DNA from: an uncultured Paracoccaceae bacterium
Lineage (GTDB): Bacteria; Pseudomonadota; Alphaproteobacteria; Rhodobacterales; Rhodobacteraceae
DNA: 64,000 nucleotides
Reading direction: 5' to 3'
Assembly (NCBI GenBank): GCA_937922155.1
Contig: CAKZVL010000018.1
Location: 1-64,000, forward strand
Under the pieces are notes generated by a model, which saw only the letters and a list, made by a program, of their open reading frames with translations, did not search any database and was not told the origin of the DNA. The translations under genes were made by a program, and so were the position numbers. Shown in pieces: positions 8,328 through 17,265 of this stretch; position 1 is the first letter of the stretch; every line of letters begins with the position of its first letter.

Positions 8328-10765
8328 GCGACGTCCCTTTCTTGGACTTTTAAATGTTGATTGGAAATTTCAACGAGCGGGAGGGTGAAATAGAAGGTCG
8401 TCCCGACCCCTTGTTCTGAGGTAAAGGTCAGGTTGCAGTTGTAGGTTTCGAGCACCTTTTTAACGAAGGACAGACCCGCGCCTGTTCCGCGTCCGTAATC
8501 GGCTTCTTTGTTGAGGCGGGTGAAGATGCGGAACACTTTTTCCCGGTTCTTTTCAGCTATGCCGATCCCGTTGTCTTTGACGTAGAAGACGTCTGTTAGC
8601 TGCTTGCCGTTGACATTGGCTGCGTTGAGAAAGCCGATTTCGGCCAGTTTTTGGGGTTGGTCGTTGTAGGTTAGCCCGTTCAAGATCAAGTTATAGAACA
8701 CTGTTCGCACCCGCGCGGGTTCGGCGCTGACCAAGGGCAGGGGTGTTTCGATGCGAATGTTGGCGCAGCGTTGATCAAGCGTTTCGCGCAAGTCTGCCTT
8801 GAGGTGGCCGAGCAGTTTGTTCAGATCGACGTGTTCGCGGTTTTCTTCATCGCGGCCAAGGCGAGAAAAATAGAGAAGATCAGAGATCAAACGCTCCATC
8901 CGGTTGGTCAAGGTCGCCATACGCGCAACTCGTTTTTGCGCCGTGTCCGGCATATCCTCGCGCATAAGAAAATTGGCATTGATAGCGATGCCGCGCAGTG
9001 GTTCCTTGAGATCATGGGAGGCGATGTAGGCAAAGTCGTTCAGATTTTCGTTGGATCGCTCCAGTTTACGGACGACGTTTTCAAGTTCTTTGGTGTACGT
9101 CGCTTCTTTTCTTAACTCTCTGCGTTGGAGTTCGAGGAGCCGTGCCTGTTGGCGTTGCCTTTGGATGACGAGGAACGCGCCCAAACTCAGAATGGCCAGG
9201 GTTGCGACCCCAAGGGCAGTATTGACACGTTGTTTGGTCCAGAAAATTGGATTGCCGAACCATTGCTCATGTACATAACGATAGCGGTCAGAGATGAGGT
9301 AGCGCGGGATGACAAAATTAAATCGTTCGCGCACGTCGCCAAGCCCCGTGCGCAGGGCGGGTGCGCGTTCACTGGTGAAAATAGCTGGTTTGATTTCTGT
9401 AATTTGGTCACTCACACCTTGGACGGCGGCCAATTCACGGATGGCTTGTGGCGGATAGAGAATTGCGTCGGTACGATCGTTTAACAAGCTGTTTAAGTGA
9501 TCGTGCTGGTCGCCCAATGTGAGGAGCGTCATATCGCCTTGGGCGGTGGCCAATCTGCGCCCCAAGCTGGTGGCGGAAGTGCCAACGCGCAGCCCGCTGA
9601 GGTCACTTAGTCCCGTGATCCCTTCGGACTGCCCGGCGCGCACAAAGATTGAGACCTCTGCCTGTTCAATCGGGTAGGTGAAATCCATTCGGGCGCTGCG
9701 ATCTGCGTTGATACCTGCCTGTGGCAAAAGATCATAGCTGTCAGCGGATGGGCCTGCCTGCCATTGTTCGAGTGTAATCTCCTTGAAATCCAACCCCAGA
9801 CCAGCCCGATCTGCGAGGTCGCGCAAGGTTTCGACGCCGAAACCCGTAAAGCTGCCGTCCGCGTGTACAACTTGGTAGGGTGGAAAATGATAAACGCCCA
9901 CGGTGAGGGTGTCAGGCGTATCTTGGGGGACTTCGATTCCATAGCGCGTGGCGATGGAGGAAAGACGGCCATCTTGGGCCATGGCGGCCAGGGCCGTGTT
10001 GATCGGGCCGAGCAGGTCTGCGCGATCTTTGTGCAGCCCGACAAAGAGCTCGTATTCGAGCAGGTGTTCTGAGGTAAAGGCAACGCGGTGATCAACCCGT
10101 GCGGCCCGCGCCGCGGGAAGGGTAAAGTAGGTTGGGGCGGATATCGCATCAATATCACCATTTAGGAGTTCGATCAGCGCCGCGTTTGCGTTTGGAAACG
10201 CAAGGATTGTCGCATCCGGTAGCAATGCCGGATCAGATCCTGAAGTTGGCGGAATCACCCCAATACGCCGCCCGTTCAAATTTGCCAGATCAATGAGGGC
10301 TGCATCTTCGGTACGCACCATCAGGCGGACTTGTTGCGCGAAGGCGGCGTTGGAAAAGACGGTTGTGTCTTGGATAGAGGGGAGTTTGGGGATTCCGGGA
10401 ATGATCTGGGTTTGCCCGGTTCTGAAGGTTTCGAGCCATTCTTCTAGGTTGGAGACGCGCAAAAATTCGACGTCGAAACCGATTTCTGCGCCAAGGTGAT
10501 GGGCGAGATCGACGTAAAGGCCGCTTAGCGTGCCATCGGTGGTTTCAAAGGCAAGCGGGCGAGAGCTTTCCCAGCCCATTGTGACCGGGGCCATTGTGAT
10601 CGCAGCGGCGTCCTGGGCTGACGCGCTGGAACCGAGCAAAGCAAGTGTGAGGACTGCCGCGCGAGGGGACGGCACAATTGGATACCGGGCAAGCACGAGG
10701 TTGCGTCGGAGGATTGTGGTGATCAGTCGTGAGAATGGTATGAGCCCCAAATCGGCATCTTCCAA
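8324..10765 (-). CDS. Membrane histidine kinase with two periplasmic SBP_bac_3-like sensor domains, Cph1-like HisKA/HATPase
   Basis: 813 aa; signal/TM N-terminus; two SBP-like repeats (VTMGWESSRPLAFETTDGTLSGLYVDLA; LTVGVYHFPPYQVVHADGSFTGFGVETL); TM near VNTALGVATLAILSLGAFLVI; IASHDLKEPLRG H-box. Confidence 0.88.
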   Translation of the reverse strand: MEDADLGLIPFSRLITTILRRNLVLARYPIVPSPRAAVLTLALLGSSASAQDAAAITMAPVTMGWESSRPLAFETTDGTLSGLYVDLAHHLGAEIGFDVEFLRVSNLEEWLETFRTGQTQIIPGIPKLPSIQDTTVFSNAAFAQQVRLMVRTEDAALIDLANLNGRRIGVIPPTSGSDPALLPDATILAFPNANAALIELLNGDIDAISAPTYFTLPAARAARVDHRVAFTSEHLLEYELFVGLHKDRADLLGPINTALAAMAQDGRLSSIATRYGIEVPQDTPDTLTVGVYHFPPYQVVHADGSFTGFGVETLRDLADRAGLGLDFKEITLEQWQAGPSADSYDLLPQAGINADRSARMDFTYPIEQAEVSIFVRAGQSEGITGLSDLSGLRVGTSATSLGRRLATAQGDMTLLTLGDQHDHLNSLLNDRTDAILYPPQAIRELAAVQGVSDQITEIKPAIFTSERAPALRTGLGDVRERFNFVIPRYLISDRYRYVHEQWFGNPIFWTKQRVNTALGVATLAILSLGAFLVIQRQRQQARLLELQRRELRKEATYTKELENVVRKLERSNENLNDFAYIASHDLKEPLRGIAINANFLMREDMPDTAQKRVARMATLTNRMERLISDLLYFSRLGRDEENREHVDLNKLLGHLKADLRETLDQRCANIRIETPLPLVSAEPARVRTVFYNLILNGLTYNDQPQKLAEIGFLNAANVNGKQLTDVFYVKDNGIGIAEKNREKVFRIFTRLNKEADYGRGTGAGLSFVKKVLETYNCNLTFTSEQGVGTTFYFTLPLVEISNQHLKVQERDVA

Positions 10766-10782
10766 ATGATCGTCAAACTTCC

Positions 10783-10917
10783 TTAACCATGGGAGCGAAA
10801 TGGTTAATGTTCCGTTAGCTTTAGCGGGCGGAAGCGGAAATTTTGCTAATTCGTCGGAATAAATACGGTTATGCGCAGCTTCGTCATGATCCTGATGGTC
10901 TTCACCCCGTTAACCAT
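10783..10917. promoter_or_regulatory. Three CtrA-like TTAACCAT sites in the divergent promoter region
   Basis: TTAACCAT at 10783-10790, inverted copy ATGGTTAA at 10800-10807, TTAACCAT at 10910-10917. Confidence 0.6.
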
Positions 10918-10969
10918 CTGTCAATTCCTCTATGGAACTATCTGAATCGAAAGTTTTTCGGAGCACTCT

Positions 10970-12664
10970 GTGAAAGTTCTAGTTATTGAAGACAGCGAGT
11001 TTGATTTCTTGTTCATAAAACGCGGGCTAGAGGCTGCGTTTTCCGAAGGAAATTTGCAGCTAGAATGGGATCGTGACGCAGAGATCGAGCATTTGATCAA
11101 AAAGGTCGATGAGTTTGACGTTTGTTTCATTGACAATAATCTGCCGCGCGACACTGGCATTGATATCATTGGTGCGCTGACAAGCGCGGGGGTGACGACG
11201 CCGCTTATCCTGCTGACAGGCGATCAGGAATTTAACCTGGACCACCAAGCGATTGCGCGGGGGGCAAGTGATTTTATTCACAAAGATAAACTGTCGATCA
11301 GTTCAATCTCGCGCGCGACCCGGTATTGTATTGCACGCAAAGAACAAGAACAGCGATTGCGTGACATGGCCTATACCGATCAATTGACGGGAATCGCCAA
11401 TCGCGCGGCGTTTGACGAAAGATGCCAAGTCTCCCTTTCGCGTCTGGAGGAACATGGGTCGATGTCTGTGATCCTGCTGGATTTGGATCATTTCAAGATG
11501 GTCAATGACACCTATGGCCACCCCTATGGCGACGATTTGTTGCTGCAATTCGCAGCCGAATTGTCGCGTCAATTTGGGGCAGGGGATTTGGTGGCCCGGA
11601 CGGGTGGGGATGAGTTTGGCGTCATTGTTGAAAGTGATACGGCGAGCGTGACACCCACGGCCATTCGTGATCGGCTGCGCGGGTCATTATTTTCGCAATT
11701 CGACGTGCTGGACACCAAAATTATTGCACCGGCCAGCATTGGTGTCGCGACGGTTTCGCAGCTGGACTTGCCTGTGTCGGCGACGGATTTGGTGCAACGC
11801 GCCGATCGCAACCTTTATATTGATAAGCGGCGGCGCAAGTTTGAAACGTCACACCTCAAGAACGGCGCGGGCTTGAAGAGTGTTGAGCTAGAGGAGATGA
11901 TCCAAGACTTGGAACGCGCGATTTCCAACAATGAGCTAGAGTTACATTACCAACCCAAAGTGAATTTTCGGTCGCGCCGCATTACCGGTTTGGAAGCGTT
12001 GTTGCGATGGAACCATCTAAAGCGGGATATAGGGCCGTCTGTTTTTGTGCCAGTGGCGGAGGAATTCGGTTTGATCAACAAGATCGGGTATTGGGTTTTG
12101 CGCGAATGTTGTCGTCAGATAAATGAATGGAAGCACGCGGGGCGGACACCGCCGCCCGTCGCCATTAACGTCGCGCCCTCGCAGCTGGATGATAATAAGT
12201 TTGCGAGTTTCGTGGCCAAGACGTTGGTGGAGTTTAACGTTGATCCCGCACAGATCGAATTTGAACTGACCGAAGGCGCGCTGGAGCGGGCCTTGGATGA
12301 TCGGCTTGCACAAATGAATGCCGTGGCACAATTGGGGTGCAAATGGTCGGTTGATGATTTCGGGATCGGGTATTCGTGTTTAAGCCGTTTGCACAAACTG
12401 CCAATATCACGGATCAAAGTCGATAAAAGCTTTCTTGATCAGTTGCCGCACGACCAGTCGGCACGGGCGATCAGCAATACGATTATTTCGATGGCGCGAT
12501 CCTTGGACCTGGCGTTGGTCGTTGAAGGTGTCGAAAGGGCGAGGCAATTGGCCGGCTTGGATTTAGGCCACGCGGATGAATTGCAGGGATTTCATTGTTA
12601 TCGGCCCATGGCGGCGGATGCGATGTCAGGCCTTTTGGAGGACAAAAGGTGTTTTGCGGCCTAA
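10970..12664 (+). CDS. REC-GGDEF-EAL c-di-GMP signalling protein
   Basis: REC VLVIEDSEFDF; RTGGDEFG; EALLRW, ELTEGAL, DDFGIGYSCL, KVDKSFL, VEGVE, QGFHCYRP motifs. Confidence 0.92.
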   Translation: MKVLVIEDSEFDFLFIKRGLEAAFSEGNLQLEWDRDAEIEHLIKKVDEFDVCFIDNNLPRDTGIDIIGALTSAGVTTPLILLTGDQEFNLDHQAIARGASDFIHKDKLSISSISRATRYCIARKEQEQRLRDMAYTDQLTGIANRAAFDERCQVSLSRLEEHGSMSVILLDLDHFKMVNDTYGHPYGDDLLLQFAAELSRQFGAGDLVARTGGDEFGVIVESDTASVTPTAIRDRLRGSLFSQFDVLDTKIIAPASIGVATVSQLDLPVSATDLVQRADRNLYIDKRRRKFETSHLKNGAGLKSVELEEMIQDLERAISNNELELHYQPKVNFRSRRITGLEALLRWNHLKRDIGPSVFVPVAEEFGLINKIGYWVLRECCRQINEWKHAGRTPPPVAINVAPSQLDDNKFASFVAKTLVEFNVDPAQIEFELTEGALERALDDRLAQMNAVAQLGCKWSVDDFGIGYSCLSRLHKLPISRIKVDKSFLDQLPHDQSARAISNTIISMARSLDLALVVEGVERARQLAGLDLGHADELQGFHCYRPMAADAMSGLLEDKRCFAA

Positions 12665-12699
12665 TCGCGCGGCCTTGCGTCACGCGATGCGAGGATGTG

Positions 12700-13290
12700 C
12701 TACTTTTCCGTTGCCATGACCAGAACCCAGCTTTTTTGCGCGCCTGATCCGGCAACGCCGAGGCCAAAGTTGCTGACGCTATTTGCTTGCAGCAAGGCAT
12801 TATGAGGTGGCGAGTTGATCCAGGCGTCTAGTGCTTGTTCTTCGGTTTGCTGGGTGCGCGCAATGTTTTCGCCCCATGCGGATGGATCGTATCCTTGCGC
12901 AATCAATCGATCTTGGACGGTTTCGCCTTCTGGGCTGTCGTGGGCGAAGTAGTTTCGGTCGACCATGTCATCAGCGTGCCCTTGTGCGGCGGCGTCAATG
13001 CGGCTGTCATAGGTGACAACCCTGTCGCCGTTTGAGATGCGCAGATTGTTAAGCAGCGATCCGAAAGACACATCGCCAGATGTTGCGGCCAGTTCATCAT
13101 CCATTGGATCATCGACCAACACCACATCATCCATCAGATCGTCATCGATCCCCATGGAAAGATCATCGTCGTCTAGGTCCAATTCTTGAAACGGAGGGAG
13201 GTCGTCTGGCAGGAGCGACAGGGTTGACGCGGTTTCACCGCAGGCGGATAGCGATAGTAGGCCGACTGCCAAGATAATTTGTTTGTTCAT
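12700..13290 (-). CDS. CAP/SCP-like (YkwD family) lipoprotein with Asp-rich linker
   Basis: Lipobox LSAC; HADDMVDRNYFAHDSPEGETVQDRLIAQGY and WINSPPHNALL CAP-domain motifs; Asp-rich segment before the domain. Confidence 0.85.
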   Translation of the reverse strand: MNKQIILAVGLLSLSACGETASTLSLLPDDLPPFQELDLDDDDLSMGIDDDLMDDVVLVDDPMDDELAATSGDVSFGSLLNNLRISNGDRVVTYDSRIDAAAQGHADDMVDRNYFAHDSPEGETVQDRLIAQGYDPSAWGENIARTQQTEEQALDAWINSPPHNALLQANSVSNFGLGVAGSGAQKSWVLVMATEK

Positions 13291-13381
13291 GCGCTTTTAC
13301 CTCATCTTGAAAACAGAATCGATTGTCAGAGAAATTGAACTGTGCAGGCAATTTTTCTAACCGAAAAGCGAATGCAGTAGC

Positions 13382-13951
13382 CTATCGGCCCCAAATGCGC
13401 ACTTGACCGCAATCCATATGCACAAAGTTTGATCCGCTATAGCGCCCGACGCCGCCAGCCTGACAGGAGGACGCTGCGCGAGAAATTTGTGCAACGCTAT
13501 GTCCTTGGATCCGAAGATCGGCCGCTTGCCCACGCATGTGCAGTGAATTGCGGGCCACGCCGGAATTTTTTCTGCGTAACATCGCATTGGTCTGAGGAGA
13601 GCGATAGCCGGACAACATCATGTAGGGATTTGTTGCCTCTAGCAGGCGATGTGAGGCCGCCATGATGTCGATCGTGCGGGTGTCGATCCCTATCGTTTCG
13701 CCATTGCGCCAATCGCGCATGAAACGGTTCACTTCGTTCAACGCTTCGGCGATGTATTCGCCTTCGATCCAATAGATCGTGTCGATCCGTTCACCCGTGC
13801 GCCCGGAAAACATAGAAATACGTCGAACGTCGCCGCCGCCGCGCAGGAAACCTGCGGCTTTCGAATATGTTGGAGCTGCCGTCAGAGCTGTTGCTGCGAA
13901 CGCGCCCAAAAGGCCACGCCGGGTTATACCCTGTGTCTTTGTTCCCACCAT
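13382..13951 (-). CDS. DUF882/YcbK-like peptidase M15 family protein with Tat signal
   Basis: RRGLLGAFAATALTAAPTYSKA signal; SGYRSPQTNAMLRRKNSGVARNSLHMRGQAADLRI; HMDCGQVRIWGR. Confidence 0.85.
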   Translation of the reverse strand: MVGTKTQGITRRGLLGAFAATALTAAPTYSKAAGFLRGGGDVRRISMFSGRTGERIDTIYWIEGEYIAEALNEVNRFMRDWRNGETIGIDTRTIDIMAASHRLLEATNPYMMLSGYRSPQTNAMLRRKNSGVARNSLHMRGQAADLRIQGHSVAQISRAASSCQAGGVGRYSGSNFVHMDCGQVRIWGR

Positions 13952-14272
13952 GGCTATCGCCTGTCCCGTCTTATTTTTGTCCGCGATCTCTGCCGCAGAT
14001 TTGCCATCTCATCCCCAGATGTTGGCTTCATTTACCATAAGAGGATTCAGTGACCAAGGTCCCCTGCTTTGAAAATGCTGGAAAAATCGACAATAGGCGA
14101 TTTCTTGCGCACTGGATGACGGGCTCGACCTGTGACACAATGTCAACAGGTTGGGATTTGACGGCTCTAAAAGTGGCTCCTCACGCGGATTGTGATTAGA
14201 CACGCCGTAATTCAGCCTGAATAGCTGTGTACGGGGTCTGCTCTCCGTGACGAACGTTCGATAGGATTAACC

Positions 14273-15886
14273 ATGTTTGCTGCTGCTCGCCGTTTTGGCT
14301 TTCTTGCTTTGTTGTCTTGGGCGTTTTTGTCCATCTTTGTTCTTTTGTTGCCCAACAGCGCTAGCGCGCAGGTCACTGCATTTCGCCAAGCTGTGGCAGA
14401 GGCGGCGGCGCGTGACGAAGATTTAGCGACATTCTACCGTGCGCGAGAGTTTGAAGGTCTCTGGACCGGGTCGGGCAATGCTGTGCGCAACCGCCGAAAT
14501 GCGTTGATGTCAGCCTTTGACGAGGCCAGCAACCATGGCCTGCCTGCGGGGCGTTATGATACGTCTGCTTTGATGGCGCAGCTGCGTGCCGCCACGACGC
14601 CAGAACAGCAGGGTCGGATGGAAGTTGAGCTAAGCCGCTTATTCCTTCAGTATGCCCGCGATGTGCAAACCGGTGTTTTGATCCCGCGTCGCGTGGATGA
14701 ATTGATTGTGCGCCAAGTGCCTTATCGCAATGGTTTGGCAACGATCGAAGGGTTTGCCCAATCTAATGCGCGGGCGTTTTTACGCGCGCTCCCACCGAGC
14801 AGTCCTGAGTATTCGCGCCTGATGCGAGAAAAGCTACGTTTGGAGCGTGAGCTTTCGCGCGGCGGATGGGGCCCGCAGATCAATTCCCAAAAACTGGAGC
14901 CGGGGGCAACTGGTCCGCAAGTTATTGCGTTGCGCAATCGTCTGATTGCCATGGGCTTTTTGCCGCGCACGGCGACGCAGACGTATGATGATGCGATTAC
15001 AGCTGCGGTTCAGCGTTTCCAGCAAAGCCATGGTTTGGCGGTTGATGGTGTTGCTGGCACAGGAACTATCAATGAGATTAACGTTCCGATGGAACGCCGC
15101 TTGCGGTCTGTTATTGTCGCGATGGAGCGAGAGCGTTGGATCAATCGGCCGCGCGGCAACCGCCATGTCTGGGTGAATTTGACTGACTTTTCAGCCGCAA
15201 TCGTGGATCGTGATGTCGTGACGTTTTCAACGCGCTCTGTCATTGGGGCGCTGGACCTTGATCGCCAAAGCCCGGAATTTTCGGATGTGATGGAATTCAT
15301 GGTCATCAACCCAAGCTGGTATGTGCCACGATCCATTATCACCAAGGAATATCTGCCGCAGTTGCAGCGCAATCCCAATGCGGTCAGTCATCTTTTGATC
15401 ACTGATAGCCGTGGTCGTGAGATTAACCGGAGCACGGTGAACTTTAACGCCTACGACGAGAACAACTTTCCCTTCGCGATGCGTCAGCCGCCGAGCCGTG
15501 GGAATGCGCTGGGACTTGTGAAGTTCATGTTCCCGAACCGGTATAACATTTATTTGCATGACACGCCGGCCAAGAACCTGTTCGGTCGTGAGGTACGTGC
15601 GTTTAGTCATGGTTGTATCCGACTAAACGATCCGTTTGATTTCGCTTATGCGCTTTTGGCGCCGCAACAGGGCGATCCGGTTGGGTTCTTTCAATCTCGC
15701 TTGGCGTCTGGCAATGAAAGCCGGGTCAATTTGGAAACCCCTGTGCCGGTCCACATCGTGTATCGCACTGCATTTACCAATGTGACAGGCAGCTTGCAGT
15801 TCCGTCGCGACATCTATGGTCGGGACATTAAAATCTGGAACGCCTTGGCACGCACAGGGGTAGCCGTGCGCGCCGTTCAAGGCTAA
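14273..15886 (+). CDS. L,D-transpeptidase (YcbB-like) with peptidoglycan-binding domain
   Basis: Signal peptide; PG-binding LEPGATGPQVIALRNRL; YkuD active site HDTPAKNLFGREVRAFSHGCIRL. Confidence 0.92.
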   Translation: MFAAARRFGFLALLSWAFLSIFVLLLPNSASAQVTAFRQAVAEAAARDEDLATFYRAREFEGLWTGSGNAVRNRRNALMSAFDEASNHGLPAGRYDTSALMAQLRAATTPEQQGRMEVELSRLFLQYARDVQTGVLIPRRVDELIVRQVPYRNGLATIEGFAQSNARAFLRALPPSSPEYSRLMREKLRLERELSRGGWGPQINSQKLEPGATGPQVIALRNRLIAMGFLPRTATQTYDDAITAAVQRFQQSHGLAVDGVAGTGTINEINVPMERRLRSVIVAMERERWINRPRGNRHVWVNLTDFSAAIVDRDVVTFSTRSVIGALDLDRQSPEFSDVMEFMVINPSWYVPRSIITKEYLPQLQRNPNAVSHLLITDSRGREINRSTVNFNAYDENNFPFAMRQPPSRGNALGLVKFMFPNRYNIYLHDTPAKNLFGREVRAFSHGCIRLNDPFDFAYALLAPQQGDPVGFFQSRLASGNESRVNLETPVPVHIVYRTAFTNVTGSLQFRRDIYGRDIKIWNALARTGVAVRAVQG

Positions 15887-15921
15887 ACCGTTCCCCAAGT
15901 CAACGGGGGCATGCGCCGGTT

Positions 15922-16965
15922 ATGGTTCTACGCATTGGGCAGATCGCAAAAGAACTTGGCGCAGAGGCGTTTGGTGACGAAAGCCTGCTGATCCATGGCT
16001 TGTCAGAACCCGGCATGGCCACTGCGCGCGATTTGGCGCTGGCGATGTCACCCCGGTATGAAGCGGCCCTCATGAATAGTTCGGCACGTGCGGCTGTGGT
16101 TTGGGCCGGTGCGGATTGGCAAGCGCTTGGCCTTGAGGCGGCGATCGTTGTGCCGCGGCCCCGGCTGGCCATGGCGGGTTTGACGCAAGTGTTTGAGCCG
16201 GGCTTGGTGAGCGATGGCATCCATCCATCTGCAATCATTGACCCCAGTGCGCAGATCGGTGCGGGCACGCATATCGGCCCGTTTTCCATTGTTGGGCCAG
16301 GGGCGAAGATCGGCGCGGATTGCTGGATCGGGGCGCATGTGTCGATCACGGGCGGGTCCGAGATCGGCGAGGCATCCGTTTTGTTTGACGGCGTGCGCAT
16401 TGGCCGACGTGTGCAGATTGGCGCGCGCTGTGTTTTACAACCCAACGCAGTTGTTGGCGGGGACGGGTTTTCGTTTGTAACGACTGGACCGTCCAACGAA
16501 GAACGCGCTTTTGCCACTGCGGGGCGGGTGCCGCTAGAGCCAATTGAAGATGGCAAACGCCACCGTATCCATTCCCTTGGCGGGGTGTTGATCGGAGCGG
16601 ATGTCGAGATCGGCGCAAATTCAACGGTGGATGCGGGCACCATTCGCGCGACGCAGATTGGTCGCGGTACCAAGGTCGATAATCTTGTGCAGGTTGGGCA
16701 TAATGTGATCATCGGCCAAGATTGCGTGCTGTGCGCGCAAGCGGCTGTGGCGGGTTCAGCCCGAATGGGTGACCGCGTTGTGATGGGGGGTAAATCTGGC
16801 ATCAAGGACAATATCACGGTTGGATCGGATGTTGTGCTGGCCGGTGGTGCCATTGTTATGGCGCGCGTTTCGGATGGCCGTTTTCTGATGGGATACCCTG
16901 CGATGGAGATGCCAGCCTATCGCGCACAGCAAAAGGCGCTGCGCCGCTTGCAGCGCGATGGGTGA
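15922..16965 (+). CDS. lpxD: UDP-3-O-acylglucosamine N-acyltransferase LpxD
   Basis: Hexapeptide repeats; NAVVGGDGFSF, VDNLVQVGHNVIIG, GKSGIKDNITVG. Confidence 0.95.
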   Translation: MVLRIGQIAKELGAEAFGDESLLIHGLSEPGMATARDLALAMSPRYEAALMNSSARAAVVWAGADWQALGLEAAIVVPRPRLAMAGLTQVFEPGLVSDGIHPSAIIDPSAQIGAGTHIGPFSIVGPGAKIGADCWIGAHVSITGGSEIGEASVLFDGVRIGRRVQIGARCVLQPNAVVGGDGFSFVTTGPSNEERAFATAGRVPLEPIEDGKRHRIHSLGGVLIGADVEIGANSTVDAGTIRATQIGRGTKVDNLVQVGHNVIIGQDCVLCAQAAVAGSARMGDRVVMGGKSGIKDNITVGSDVVLAGGAIVMARVSDGRFLMGYPAMEMPAYRAQQKALRRLQRDG

Positions 16966-16998
16966 AGCCCTAAATGCAACCTAACAAATGAGGGTCAG

Positions 16999-17265
16999 AT
17001 GAGCATCGAAAAACAAATCATTGAAATCATTGCAGAACAAGCGTTGCTGGAAACTTCAGACGTCAAGATGGAACATACCCTAGAGGATTTGGGTATTGAT
17101 AGCCTCGCGCTTGTGGAGTGCATTTTCGCGATTGAAGAGGAATTTGATATCTCTGTTCCCTTCAACGCTAATGATCCGATGGACAGCGGGTTTGATATTT
17201 CAACGGTGGCGACGATTATTGATGCGGTAGATGCCCTTGTGGCTGAGGCCGCGGAAGAGGGATGA
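16999..17265 (+). CDS. Acyl carrier protein
   Basis: 88 aa acidic; phosphopantetheine site LGIDSLALVE. Confidence 0.93.
   Translation: MSIEKQIIEIIAEQALLETSDVKMEHTLEDLGIDSLALVECIFAIEEEFDISVPFNANDPMDSGFDISTVATIIDAVDALVAEAAEEG

Noticed and set aside
14268-14275. TTAACCAT at the L,D-transpeptidase start as a CtrA site
   Set aside because: Single copy overlapping the ATG itself; likely coincidence
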